DNA of 7,018 nucleotides from Bacillota bacterium (GCA_023436485.1 JAEZIU010000069.1:1-7018); one strand, 5' to 3'. Positions 1-6,409 are shown, numbered from the stretch's first letter. The notes: generated by a model not told the origin, from the sequence alone. A program made the numbers and translations.

Positions 1-904
1 AAACATCCGCCATCTTATCACAACCTGTTCTGTTGCAATGAACTCCGTCTGATAAATCAGAGACAGATACTGCACTGTACATATCAACAACATATACAGG
101 TTTACCTTGACTAGCCTTGTTCTGAACGACTTGGGCAACTTGATTATTATAGCTTGTTACATCTGCATAGCTCAGAGGAATAACTTTAGCAACATAGAGT
201 TTTCCACCGCTAGGTAATTTAGCACATATCTTGTCAATTAATGAACTTAATCTGTTAGGTGCATTATTCAAATCATATTTTTGTGAAATATCATTTGTAC
301 CAATATGTAATAAAACAATTTTTGGCTTATATGTAGTCATCCAAGCATTAATATTGGCATCAATCTGATCAATACGCCAGCCGGAGTGACCTTCATGGTC
401 TTTATCACCAAGTTCCGATGGTCCGTTTGACAGAGATCCTACAAAATCAACTTTGTACCCAGCATCTGTTATATTTTTCCACAGTTTGATTCGGTAAGCT
501 CCTGGTACAAATATACCGTCAGTTATTGAATCTCCTAAAGGCATTATAACAGTGGTAACGTTTTGAGGTGGAATTTTAGGAAACTTTGTAATGAGTCCTA
601 AAAGATATTGCTTTGATAAGGATAAATCCAATGCTGTTATTACTGCATCACCGTCAAGGTCAGCAGCATATAAATCGTCCTGAACAGGTAAATCGGTAAC
701 ACTACCAAGTAGGAATTGCTTCATTAACGAATAATCCAGTGCATCGATGGCACTATCTCCGTTAAGATCTCCGATAAGTCCCGCTGTTGCCGTCGCAGTA
801 ACACCTTGTGTAGTGGCCTGGCTAGCAATACAAACTGAACTTGCACAGAGACAAATAGTTACCACCATGATTAATGATAACAGTCTTTTTCTAAAACTAT
901 TCAT
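1..904 (-). CDS. Dockerin-bearing secreted SGNH esterase, probable CE3 acetylxylan esterase (3' end cut by window)
   Basis: Seen: reading down from ATG at 904-902, an open frame of 301 codons runs off the left edge. Residues 1-30 form a signal peptide (basic start, hydrophobic 8-27). Residues 45-103 are a type I dockerin with two F-hand repeats, starting GDLNGDSAIDALD and ADLDGDAVITALD, each ending LLG. The esterase domain starts near residue 117 and shows GDSIT (124-128, nucleophile Ser126), EGHSGW (171-176), GTND (202-205) and DGVH (286-289, Asp286 and His289 completing the triad). Family knowledge: this block pattern, with YRIKLW and HSGWRIDQI, is that of CE3 acetylxylan esterases; the dockerin binds scaffoldin cohesins. 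Inference: it removes acetyl groups from xylan on the cellulosome. Both dockerin dyads are Ala-Leu, as in C. cellulolyticum rather than C. thermocellum. The dockerin sits N-terminal, which is less usual. Only a short tail should be missing. SGNH-dockerin identity is firm; CE3 is likely, and another SGNH esterase is the alternative. Confidence 0.9.
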   Translation of the reverse strand, partial: MNSFRKRLLSLIMVVTICLCASSVCIASQATTQGVTATATAGLIGDLNGDSAIDALDYSLMKQFLLGSVTDLPVQDDLYAADLDGDAVITALDLSLSKQYLLGLITKFPKIPPQNVTTVIMPLGDSITDGIFVPGAYRIKLWKNITDAGYKVDFVGSLSNGPSELGDKDHEGHSGWRIDQIDANINAWMTTYKPKIVLLHIGTNDISQKYDLNNAPNRLSSLIDKICAKLPSGGKLYVAKVIPLSYADVTSYNNQVAQVVQNKASQGKPVYVVDMYSAVSVSDLSDGVHCNRTGCDKMADV

Positions 905-912
905 TGTTTTTT

Positions 913-918
913 CCTCCT
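913..918 (-). promoter_or_regulatory. Ribosome binding site of the dockerin esterase
   Basis: A perfect AGGAGG lies 8 bases before the ATG at 904-902. It fixes the start of a gene that is open at its other end, and the signal peptide begins directly at that Met. Confidence 0.9.
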
Positions 919-943
919 AACACGTTTTTATATAGTTAATTCC

Positions 944-973
944 ATTATAGACTGTAAATGTTTTACATTTCAA
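944..973 (-). promoter_or_regulatory. Sigma-A promoter of the dockerin esterase
   Basis: On the minus strand, TTGAAA (973-968, 5 of 6 to the -35 consensus) and TATAAT (949-944, perfect -10) are separated by 18 bases. Transcription would start near 937, giving a leader of roughly 30 bases that contains the AGGAGG site. The esterase is therefore probably transcribed separately from the upstream propeller operon, whose last stop lies at 1159-1161. Confidence 0.75.
953..970. promoter_or_regulatory. Overlapping palindromes in the esterase promoter, candidate operator
   Basis: Seen: two perfect interlocked dyads lie between -35 and -10: TGTAAA-TGT-TTTACA (953-967) and AAATGT-TTT-ACATTT (956-970). 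The position suits a repressor site. From memory, a relaxed CcpA target of the form TGTAA-spacer-TTACA has been described in clostridia, and the first dyad fits it. It does not fit the classical 14-base cre, which has a central CG. Carbon-catabolite repression of a hemicellulase would make sense, but the regulator is inferred. Confidence 0.5.
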
Positions 974-1054
974 TATAAATCTTCTTGTTATGGAAATAAA
1001 TTTTGAGAATTAGATTTTGAGTATTTAATTATAGACATTGTCCTTAAAAATCCA

Positions 1055-1142
1055 TATATTGAAAATTCGAGGAATTAGGTAGACAACTTTATGTGCTTTC
1101 ACTATGGAAAATAGAAGCCAAATAATTTGTTTTTTCAATATA
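1055..1142. repeat. Widely spaced 11-bp inverted repeat downstream of the propeller operon
   Basis: TATATTGAAAA at 1055-1065 is the exact reverse complement of TTTTCAATATA at 1132-1142, with 66 bases between. Inside lies a small dyad, AATTC-GAG-GAATT (1064-1076), which on the minus strand is followed by a short T-rich run and could be a weak terminator for the propeller operon. Both arms are AT-only apart from one G/C pair, so chance is a real alternative. No gene is visible in 905-1158, and no strong terminator was found there. Confidence 0.25.
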
Positions 1143-1158
1143 ACTCTAAGTGTTTATA

Positions 1159-3261
1159 TTATTTTATCAAACATTGTACAAATTCATCTTCAAACAAAGC
1201 TACTCCATTCCCCAATTGTCCATTATCATTCAAACCCCATGCCCAAACTGTACCATTCTTATCCAAAGCTAATGTATGAAGCTGACTTGAGGATAATCGT
1301 ACAATATTTTTGAGTCCTAATACCTTAGTCGGAGTTATTTTATTTACAAAAGTTCCGTTACCAAGCTTTATATACTGGTTATTAACCCATGTCCAAACTG
1401 TACCATCTTTTTTTAATGCAGTTGAATCACCTGATATTGCTATAACATCGGACAATCCATTTATTTTTTGTGGTTTTCTCGCAAGATTTCCTTTGTAATC
1501 AGTTTCCCATATCCAAACGGAACCGTCCTTTTTTAGTGCTAAAGACGTTTTTTCGCCTGCTGAAATTGCAACAACATTAGATAATCCGTTAATTTTAAGC
1601 GGTCCTTTGGTGTCAATTTTGGATTCATCAGCATAATACTCAGGATTCCTCCAACTCCACACTGTGCCGTCCTTCTTCAATGCCAGAGAGTGATAAGTAC
1701 CCTTTGATATTGCTGTTACATTTGATATACCATTCACTTTGTGAGGTTTATCAACATTTCCATTCAATAACCATTCCCAAACGGTACCGTCACTTTTTAA
1801 TGCTATATATTGACAATTGACATTATAGCCACCGTCTATTGCATTAACTTTATTAAGTCCATCCATCTTCTTAATATTATCTGTGTTTACTCCCCAACCA
1901 AATATAGTTCCATCTTCCTTAAGAACTACATATGTTCCGAAATTACACGCTAACGCATTTACGTCTGTTATATCTGGTACCTCTTTAGGGGTACTAATGT
2001 ATTCATATTCAACCGAAGCGAAAAATTTTGATACATTTTCTCCCCAAACAAACACTACACCTTTATCATTTAAAGCCATACTCTGACCGGCAGATACCTT
2101 AATATCTTTTATTTTATTCAGTCCCGGAATACTAGAAGGATTTGAACTATAAGCTATTATTCCGTTTCCAAGCTGTCCTGCTCGGTTATTTCCAATTCCC
2201 CATACTGTCCCATCATTCTTCAATACAAGTGTATGATTATATCCTGATGCTATTGTTTTTACATTGTCAATATTATTAATTCTTGTAACATTTACAAAAT
2301 CAGGATCTGCTCCTATCAAAACACCCGAAACAGAATAAGTCTCTCCAACTGTCCAGAGTGAGCCATCTTTTTTTAGAGCAGTTAATTGATACTGACCGCT
2401 GCATATAGATTTTATATCTTCAAGGCCTTCTATTTTTGTAAGTTCGCCACCGTATGCTGTGAATTTCCACAAGTATACTGTCCCGTCACTTTTCAGAGCT
2501 GCAACATTATTTGCCATTGCAGAAATTGCAGTAATATCTGTCAGACCTTCCGCCTGTATCATTGTGTCGCTCTCGCTTTTACCACAAACCCAAACAGTAC
2601 CGTCACGTTTTAAGGCTGCTGTATAATCGCCGAGTGTAGCAATTGCAGTTACATTGTAAAGTGATTTAATAACCCCGGGGTTAGCTGTATAAACATCTGA
2701 AGTTTCTCTTCCAAGCTGTCCCTCACAATTTCTTCCCCATGTCCAAACCGTACCATCACTTTTTAGAGCAACGGAATGGTTATAACCACCAGCTACTGCT
2801 TTTATATTATTTAAACCGGATACTTTTACAGGACTGCTTTGTGTACCATTTTTAGTCCCGTTGCCAATTTGTTTGCATAGATTATGTCCCCACGCCCAAA
2901 CTGTACCATCTTCTTTTAATGCTAGTGTATGATTAGCCCCACAGGCTACTGCCTTGAAACCAGATAAGCCCTTGACTTTAGATGGAATGCTTCTTGATAT
3001 TTTGCTACCGTCACCCAACTGCCCTGCATAATTATCCCCCCATGTCCAAACAGAACCGTCTACCCCTATTGACGCAGAAAACTCACTTCCGCCTGCAATA
3101 AATTTCATCTTAATCGGTAATGTACTTGCTTCAGAGTATCCGGAATTTAATCCGTATAAAATAAATATTGCTAAAATTAGTATCAGACTAGTAATAGCTT
3201 TAATCTGGTGTCCATTTAAGTATAATTTTCTTTCTTTTTCGAAAATATTAATATTACGCAT
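1159..3261 (-). CDS. Exported 14-repeat RCC1-type (double seven-bladed) beta-propeller protein
   Basis: Seen: 700 residues. A basic N-terminus of about 21 residues is followed by a hydrophobic helix (22-38) that is either a signal peptide or a membrane anchor. From residue 52 the protein is built of 14 repeats of the pattern V..I..G..H..ALK.DGTVW.WG, some with GQLG.G after it. The DG (or KG/NG) dipeptides sit near residues 69, 119, 170, 221, 260, 300, 351, 400, 451, 492, 532, 580, 620 and 670. Family knowledge: RCC1/ATS1 repeats form seven-bladed propellers, so 14 repeats suggest two propellers in tandem. No enzyme motif, dockerin, SLH, LPXTG or lipobox is visible. The start is the only Met before the hydrophobic helix and has AAAGG upstream. 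The gene follows the 7-repeat gene by 31 bases, so the two are co-transcribed. The function is unknown; protein or glycan binding at the cell surface is a guess. Confidence 0.92.
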   Translation of the reverse strand: MRNINIFEKERKLYLNGHQIKAITSLILILAIFILYGLNSGYSEASTLPIKMKFIAGGSEFSASIGVDGSVWTWGDNYAGQLGDGSKISRSIPSKVKGLSGFKAVACGANHTLALKEDGTVWAWGHNLCKQIGNGTKNGTQSSPVKVSGLNNIKAVAGGYNHSVALKSDGTVWTWGRNCEGQLGRETSDVYTANPGVIKSLYNVTAIATLGDYTAALKRDGTVWVCGKSESDTMIQAEGLTDITAISAMANNVAALKSDGTVYLWKFTAYGGELTKIEGLEDIKSICSGQYQLTALKKDGSLWTVGETYSVSGVLIGADPDFVNVTRINNIDNVKTIASGYNHTLVLKNDGTVWGIGNNRAGQLGNGIIAYSSNPSSIPGLNKIKDIKVSAGQSMALNDKGVVFVWGENVSKFFASVEYEYISTPKEVPDITDVNALACNFGTYVVLKEDGTIFGWGVNTDNIKKMDGLNKVNAIDGGYNVNCQYIALKSDGTVWEWLLNGNVDKPHKVNGISNVTAISKGTYHSLALKKDGTVWSWRNPEYYADESKIDTKGPLKINGLSNVVAISAGEKTSLALKKDGSVWIWETDYKGNLARKPQKINGLSDVIAISGDSTALKKDGTVWTWVNNQYIKLGNGTFVNKITPTKVLGLKNIVRLSSSQLHTLALDKNGTVWAWGLNDNGQLGNGVALFEDEFVQCLIK
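1162..2076 (-). repeat. RCC1 repeats 8-14 (second propeller)
   Basis: These encode residues 396-700. Spacings are about 51, 41, 40, 48, 40 and 50 residues. Repeat 8 is the most eroded (NDKGVVFVWG). Repeats 13 and 14 regain the LGNG segment. The protein ends soon after GQLGNG of repeat 14, without the usual P..V.GL strand. That fits a propeller closed by a strand from its beginning. Confidence 0.7.
2077..3108 (-). repeat. RCC1 repeats 1-7 (first propeller)
   Basis: These encode residues 52-395 of the 14-repeat protein. Distances between successive DG dipeptides are about 50, 51, 51, 39, 40 and 51 residues. Repeats 1, 2, 3 and 7 keep the GQLG-like segment (QIGNG in repeat 2). Repeats 4 and 5 lack it and are about 10 residues shorter; repeat 6 has a divergent insert instead. 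The boundary at 395 is my division by count, not a visible linker. Confidence 0.75.
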
Positions 3262-3267
3262 TTTTTT

Positions 3268-3273
3268 ACCTTT
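3268..3273 (-). promoter_or_regulatory. Ribosome binding site of the 14-repeat propeller gene
   Basis: AAAGGT lies 6 bases before the ATG at 3261-3259, within the 31-base gap after the TAG (3295-3293) of the upstream gene. It is weaker than the sites of the other genes in the window but supports this start. Confidence 0.65.
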
Positions 3274-3292
3274 CTAAGTTAAATACATTAAG

Positions 3293-4681
3293 CTATCCAA
3301 TAGAATAGGAATAATCCCAACCGAAATCCTGCATAGTTCCGTCGCTTTTTAGAAATGCATAATGAAAAGAACCAACAGATATATCCTTAATATTATTAGC
3401 ATCTGAAATTTTTGTGGGCTTAGTTATTAAAGAAGAAAAGCTGCTGCCAAATGTTTCGAATAAATTATAACCCCAAGCCCAAACAGTGCCATCATTTTTT
3501 AAAGCTACTGAAAATCCATTTCCAGCATCTATTTTTTTTACACTTTTGATTGCAACTAATTTAGTCGGTGTAGTTATATTTTCATTTTCACCATATATAA
3601 GGCATCCTTCCCTATTATATCCCCAAACCCATACGGTTCCATCATTTTTTAAAGCCATCACGTGATCAAATCCACCAGATATCATCTTTATGTCGCTTAT
3701 ACCCTCTACCTGAACAGGGATATTCCCAGCTTCTAAAGTACCATCCCCCAACTGTCCGCATTCGTTTTGCCCCCAAGTCCATACTGTTCCATCATTTTTT
3801 AATGCGGATATAAAATAACCTCCAGAAGAAATAGACTTGACATTATCTAATCCGTCCACCCGTTTGGGAGTACTAAAACGTCCTCTGGTATCTTTAGCTT
3901 CATTAGTTCCTAAACCTTCCCAAACCCATACGGTTCCATCCTTTTTAAGAGCTGCAGTATTATATATCCCTGAAGTTAGCAATTTTACGTTTGTCAAGCC
4001 TTTAATCTGCATAGGTTTATACTTTTTTTCGTCAAGTTCATTGGCTCCCCATGTCCATACTGTTCCATCCTTTTTTACCACAGTCGTGCGGAACGCTCCT
4101 AAGGAAACTGCATCTGCATTACTTATTCCTTTTACCTGCACTGGTTTTGTTTTTGTTACATTTGTTCCATCACCTAACTGTCCGCAATAATTCTGTCCCC
4201 ACATCCAAACTGTGCCATCATTCTTAACAACTGCAGAATTCTCATACCCAACATCAATCATCTTAACATTAGTCAGCTTGTCAGTGACGGTAGTAAACTG
4301 CAGAGTATAGTTTTTAAGAAGTGAATTACCTCTTGAATCTTTAATTGAACCTACAGGAATTGTAAGTGTATATTTCGTATTGTGATCCATTTGGGGCTGA
4401 GACTTTACTGTTAGCGTATCGGAGCTTATGGCTAAAGTGATTTTAATATTTTTTTTAGCATTTTTAAGACCGATTGTATTATATTCTTTACCCTTTAATA
4501 TTTTCTCGGAAAACTTTACAGTTATAATGCTATCAATATTAATATTTTTCTGATTATTTACGGGATTGGTTTTTAACACCTTTATATAATTAACGCTTCT
4601 ACCTGCTGCAAAAACAACACTGGAATTTAGTATTACTGTCACAATTAACAAATAAGCAACAATAATAATTTTTTTAGACAT
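3293..4681 (-). CDS. Secreted Big_5 Ig-like domain plus seven-repeat RCC1 beta-propeller protein
   Basis: Seen: 462 residues from ATG at 4681-4679. A further in-frame Met lies 11 codons upstream (4714), but it lacks a ribosome binding site and would put extra residues before a canonical signal peptide. Residues 1-25 are that signal peptide (MSKK, hydrophobic core, cleavage probably after VFA). Residues 33-131 resemble a Big_5 Ig-like domain: TNPVNN near the start, VKFSE strand at 55-59, SSDTLTV at 86-92, YTLTIPVGSIKDSRGN at 104-119, LQFTT at the end. Residues 139-462 hold seven RCC1 repeats with DG at 155, 205, 248, 297, 347, 397 and 447, i.e. one seven-bladed propeller ending just after its last DGT-W region. 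Family knowledge: Big_5 is an accessory adhesion or spacer fold; secreted RCC1-like propellers such as BLIP-II bind proteins. No dockerin or wall anchor is visible. First gene of a two-gene operon. The ligand is unknown. Confidence 0.93.
   Translation of the reverse strand: MSKKIIIVAYLLIVTVILNSSVVFAAGRSVNYIKVLKTNPVNNQKNINIDSIITVKFSEKILKGKEYNTIGLKNAKKNIKITLAISSDTLTVKSQPQMDHNTKYTLTIPVGSIKDSRGNSLLKNYTLQFTTVTDKLTNVKMIDVGYENSAVVKNDGTVWMWGQNYCGQLGDGTNVTKTKPVQVKGISNADAVSLGAFRTTVVKKDGTVWTWGANELDEKKYKPMQIKGLTNVKLLTSGIYNTAALKKDGTVWVWEGLGTNEAKDTRGRFSTPKRVDGLDNVKSISSGGYFISALKNDGTVWTWGQNECGQLGDGTLEAGNIPVQVEGISDIKMISGGFDHVMALKNDGTVWVWGYNREGCLIYGENENITTPTKLVAIKSVKKIDAGNGFSVALKNDGTVWAWGYNLFETFGSSFSSLITKPTKISDANNIKDISVGSFHYAFLKSDGTMQDFGWDYSYSIG
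3296..4267 (-). repeat. Seven RCC1 repeats (single propeller)
   Basis: Encodes residues 139-462. Repeats 1 and 4 carry the full WGQN.CGQLGDGT motif. Repeats 2, 3, 5, 6 and 7 keep LK.DGT but have altered inserts. DG spacings are 50, 43, 49, 50, 50 and 50 residues. The DNA shows matching recurrent ACNGTNCCATC-type blocks on the plus strand, which are coding repeats and not a separate repeat element. Confidence 0.85.
4289..4585 (-). other. Big_5-like domain segment of the seven-repeat propeller gene
   Basis: Encodes residues 33-131, lying between the signal peptide and the propeller. The order of strands and the motifs P.NN at the start, FSE, D.L.V, Y.L.IP...D..GN and F.T at the end match the Big_5 (SbsA-type Ig-like) pattern as I remember it. 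The 14-repeat neighbour lacks this domain. Confidence 0.7.
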
Positions 4682-4687
4682 AACATT

Positions 4688-4692
4688 CCTCC
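4688..4692 (-). promoter_or_regulatory. Ribosome binding site deciding the start of the seven-repeat propeller gene
   Basis: GGAGG (within GGGAGGA) lies 6 bases before ATG 4681-4679. The upstream in-frame ATG at 4714 has no comparable site and would place this ribosome binding site inside the coding region, so the shorter protein is preferred. Confidence 0.85.
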
Positions 4693-4754
4693 CGGATAAT
4701 GCATATTGGAACATCTAATTAAAGTGCTATGTAAAATATAGCGTATTTTAATAA

Positions 4755-4784
4755 ATTATATCACAAATTGGAATTAACTAATAA
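4755..4784 (-). promoter_or_regulatory. Extended -10 promoter of the propeller operon
   Basis: On the minus strand, TGATATAAT (4763-4755) gives a perfect TATAAT with the TGn extension. Only a weak -35, TTATTA (4784-4779), lies 18 bases upstream, as is common for extended -10 promoters. The leader to the ATG would be about 70 bases. It lies downstream of the terminator of the sigma operon, so the propeller genes form a separate transcription unit. Confidence 0.6.
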
Positions 4785-4834
4785 GTTTTACAGATATGGT
4801 ATGGTCTAACAAATTTACTGAGCAATAAAATTCA

Positions 4835-4860
4835 AAAGACTTCCCTTTAGGGAAGCCTTT
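4835..4860 (-). terminator. Intrinsic terminator of the sigma/anti-sigma operon
   Basis: Arms 4835-4845 and 4850-4860 form an 11-bp stem with a 4-base loop. On the minus-strand RNA the one irregular pair is G-U and the stem is followed by UCUUUUGAAUUUU. On the plus strand the same pair would be A-C and the stem is broken. That strand asymmetry, and the position 54 bases after the anti-sigma stop, assign it to the minus strand. Confidence 0.75.
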
Positions 4861-4913
4861 AATATACATGAATGCTCACATTTCAGAAATGGAATAAGCT
4901 ATTTATACAATTT

Positions 4914-5807
4914 TTACTTTTGGGTTTTCATAAATGCCTCTGCAATTTTTACTGTTTCAGTCATGGATATTGGTTTATCATCTATTGATATAATCGAATA
5001 GGTAGAACCATTAGTTGACCAAAATAATGCATATGCTGTTTTCTTCCCCAAAGGCTTTTGGGTCATGTCTTTGCCATTGTAATCAGTAAAGGATTTAACT
5101 ATCCACTGTGCTTTTATATTACCAACTTTTGTTTGTTCAACTTCTGATATATCGTCATTCTTTGAGAATACTCTAATAATTGTATCCATAATAGCAATAT
5201 TAAAGATATTTCCTTTACTGTCTTTGTAAGTACACGCAACACTTCTGTATGGCAGATATTCATGAAGACTTTTAAAAGCATTTTCTTCATTAATAGCCTT
5301 TTCAGCAACATCTTTTATTGTGTCAAAGGTTTCATAACTTAGTGTCTTATTAAAGGCAACTACCTCGGCTTTGTTCTGTAAATTAAAATCTCCGTTAAAT
5401 GTTTCAGGAACACAAATCTTAATTCCCATTTTTTCGGATAGTTGTTCATCACTTAAGTCGGTAGTTTTGTTAAGACATGGGTTAATTAAAACTTCATTGG
5501 CAGGCCTTTCAATAACATTATTGTCTTTATCCATAATAAATACTGTTTTAATATTATTAATTACTTCTACAGCCATAGCTCTTGCATTTTCTGACGCTGC
5601 AAATGTTACAATCATAAAAACTAAAGCTATAACTGCAGCTACAGCATATTTTCTAAAGCCGGTATAAAGGTTTTTCTCCTTTTTCCTCTTTCTAACTTCT
5701 AAAAGAATATGCTGAATATTATTCTCAGATATTGTTATCTCATTAGCTGTATCCGTAATATTTTTTTTTATTATATTATCAAATAGTTGATTATTCTCCA
5801 ACTGCAT
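4914..5807 (-). CDS. Membrane anti-sigma-like protein with DUF4367-like C-terminal domain
   Basis: Seen: 297 residues from ATG 5807-5805. An ATG at 5819, directly after the sigma stop (TAA-ATG), would add 4 residues but has no ribosome binding site. AGAGGAG precedes the chosen start with short spacing, so the longer form remains possible. Residues 1-50 are polar and lysine-rich (RKRKKEK near 39-45), 54-71 form one transmembrane helix, and the rest would be outside the cell. The last 100 residues, with LFWSTNG.TYSI and a closing I.IAEAFMK-like helix, resemble DUF4367. No HxxxCxxC zinc anti-sigma motif is present. Context: second gene after an ECF sigma factor, the usual place for its anti-sigma partner. 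Inference: the cytoplasmic N-terminus holds the sigma factor and the outer domain senses an envelope signal. The role is firm by context, and the domain name is from memory. Confidence 0.8.
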   Translation of the reverse strand: MQLENNQLFDNIIKKNITDTANEITISENNIQHILLEVRKRKKEKNLYTGFRKYAVAAVIALVFMIVTFAASENARAMAVEVINNIKTVFIMDKDNNVIERPANEVLINPCLNKTTDLSDEQLSEKMGIKICVPETFNGDFNLQNKAEVVAFNKTLSYETFDTIKDVAEKAINEENAFKSLHEYLPYRSVACTYKDSKGNIFNIAIMDTIIRVFSKNDDISEVEQTKVGNIKAQWIVKSFTDYNGKDMTQKPLGKKTAYALFWSTNGSTYSIISIDDKPISMTETVKIAEAFMKTQK

Positions 5808-5809
5808 CG

Positions 5810-5816
5810 CTCCTCT
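5810..5816 (-). promoter_or_regulatory. Ribosome binding site of the anti-sigma gene
   Basis: AGAGGAG begins 3 bases after the sigma stop codon and ends 2 bases before ATG 5807. Pairing through GAGG gives a spacing of 4. It is the only Shine-Dalgarno-like stretch near either candidate Met, and it favours 5807 over 5819. Confidence 0.55.
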
Positions 5817-5819
5817 CAT

Positions 5820-6386
5820 TTACAATATATTAAACCTATCTTCTTGATCTTCATGAAATACACCATTGAGCTCACAATAAAGCTTTTTTCTTGCATTATG
5901 AAGTCTGGATTTTACAGTTCCTGAAAAACACCCCAGCACCTTGGCTATCTCTTCAATTGTCATATCATTATAGTAATGTAATATAGCAACTGTTTTTAGG
6001 GGCAAACTCAGTTTTTCCAGAGCACTCCTTACTGCCATTCTAGTCTCACTTCTATGTATTCCACAATCAAAACCAGATTCTGTACTTAAGTCCTCAATAT
6101 TTCTATCAGCAACAGAAATAACCTGATTGTGTTTTTTTACCATCCTACGACCAGTCCTGATTAAGATCTTATAAAACCACACATCAAAGGCTTCCGGGGC
6201 TTTTAATCTTTTAATACACAGAAAACACTGAATAAATGTTTCCTGAACAATATCGTCTGCGATACCTTTATGTCCTGCAATAAGATAAGCCGTACCAAGG
6301 GCATTCTTACTGTACAAACTGTATATCTCACTAAAACTATCTAAGTCACCACGCTGACAGCGCTCAATAAGTTCTTTATCTCCCAA
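5820..6386 (-). CDS. ECF-type RNA polymerase sigma factor
   Basis: Seen: 188 residues beginning at a TTG codon (6386-6384), chosen because AAAGGGGAAA lies 7 bases upstream and the frame then begins GDKELIERCQRGD, the normal first helix of the family. Sigma region 2 spans about 5-84, with DIVQETFIQCF (45-55) as the core-binding and -10 reading helix. Region 4 spans about 118-170, with the helix-turn-helix MTIEEIAKVLGCFSGTVKSR (142-161). There is no region 1 or 3, and the length is typical of ECF factors. It directs RNA polymerase to a small regulon. The stop TAA (5822-5820) abuts the anti-sigma gene, so the two are co-translated. Probable autoregulation comes from the upstream promoter-like motif. 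The exact ECF group is not assigned. It is not SigI, since the partner lacks an RsgI-type N-terminal domain. Confidence 0.93.
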   Translation of the reverse strand: MGDKELIERCQRGDLDSFSEIYSLYSKNALGTAYLIAGHKGIADDIVQETFIQCFLCIKRLKAPEAFDVWFYKILIRTGRRMVKKHNQVISVADRNIEDLSTESGFDCGIHRSETRMAVRSALEKLSLPLKTVAILHYYNDMTIEEIAKVLGCFSGTVKSRLHNARKKLYCELNGVFHEDQEDRFNIL

Positions 6387-6390
6387 AATC

Positions 6391-6400
6391 TTTCCCCTTT
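6391..6400 (-). promoter_or_regulatory. Ribosome binding site supporting the TTG start of the sigma gene
   Basis: AAAGGGGAAA, with GGGG at 6397-6394, is 7 bases from TTG 6386-6384. No ATG or GTG in frame near this point gives a complete region 2, so the TTG start is well supported. Confidence 0.75.
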
Positions 6401-6409
6401 CTACTTAAT

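Noticed and set aside
1090..1165. Frameshift or truncation at the end of the 14-repeat propeller protein
   Set aside because: No other frame downstream continues the RCC1 pattern, and the seven-repeat protein ends at an equivalent point of its last repeat.
1104..4190. Plus-strand open frames of 60-117 codons inside the propeller genes (for example 3837-4190)
   Set aside because: They are antisense to repeat-rich coding sequence, lack ribosome binding sites and recognisable domains, and recur only because the RCC1 repeats recur.
1159..4267. Regularly spaced DNA repeats that might suggest a CRISPR or other repeat array
   Set aside because: The spacing (about 120-153 bases) and period follow the RCC1 codons in one continuous frame, and the repeats diverge at silent positions.
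4682..4714. Upstream ATG at 4714 as the start of the seven-repeat propeller gene
   Set aside because: It has no ribosome binding site, and the GGGAGGA before 4681 together with the compact signal peptide at that Met argues for the shorter form.
4726..4742. GCTAT...ATAGC hairpin in the propeller operon leader
   Set aside because: Only 5 bp with an AT-rich 7-base loop; too weak to call a riboswitch or attenuator.
4715..4830. Control of the propeller operon by the neighbouring ECF sigma factor
   Set aside because: No counterpart of the TGAACC...ACACTC motif is visible there; a perfect extended -10 sigma-A promoter is present instead.
4914..6386. SigI/RsgI carbohydrate-sensing pair, as found in cellulosomal clostridia
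   Set aside because: The sigma has ordinary ECF regions 2 and 4. The partner lacks an RsgI-like N-terminal domain and any carbohydrate-binding module.
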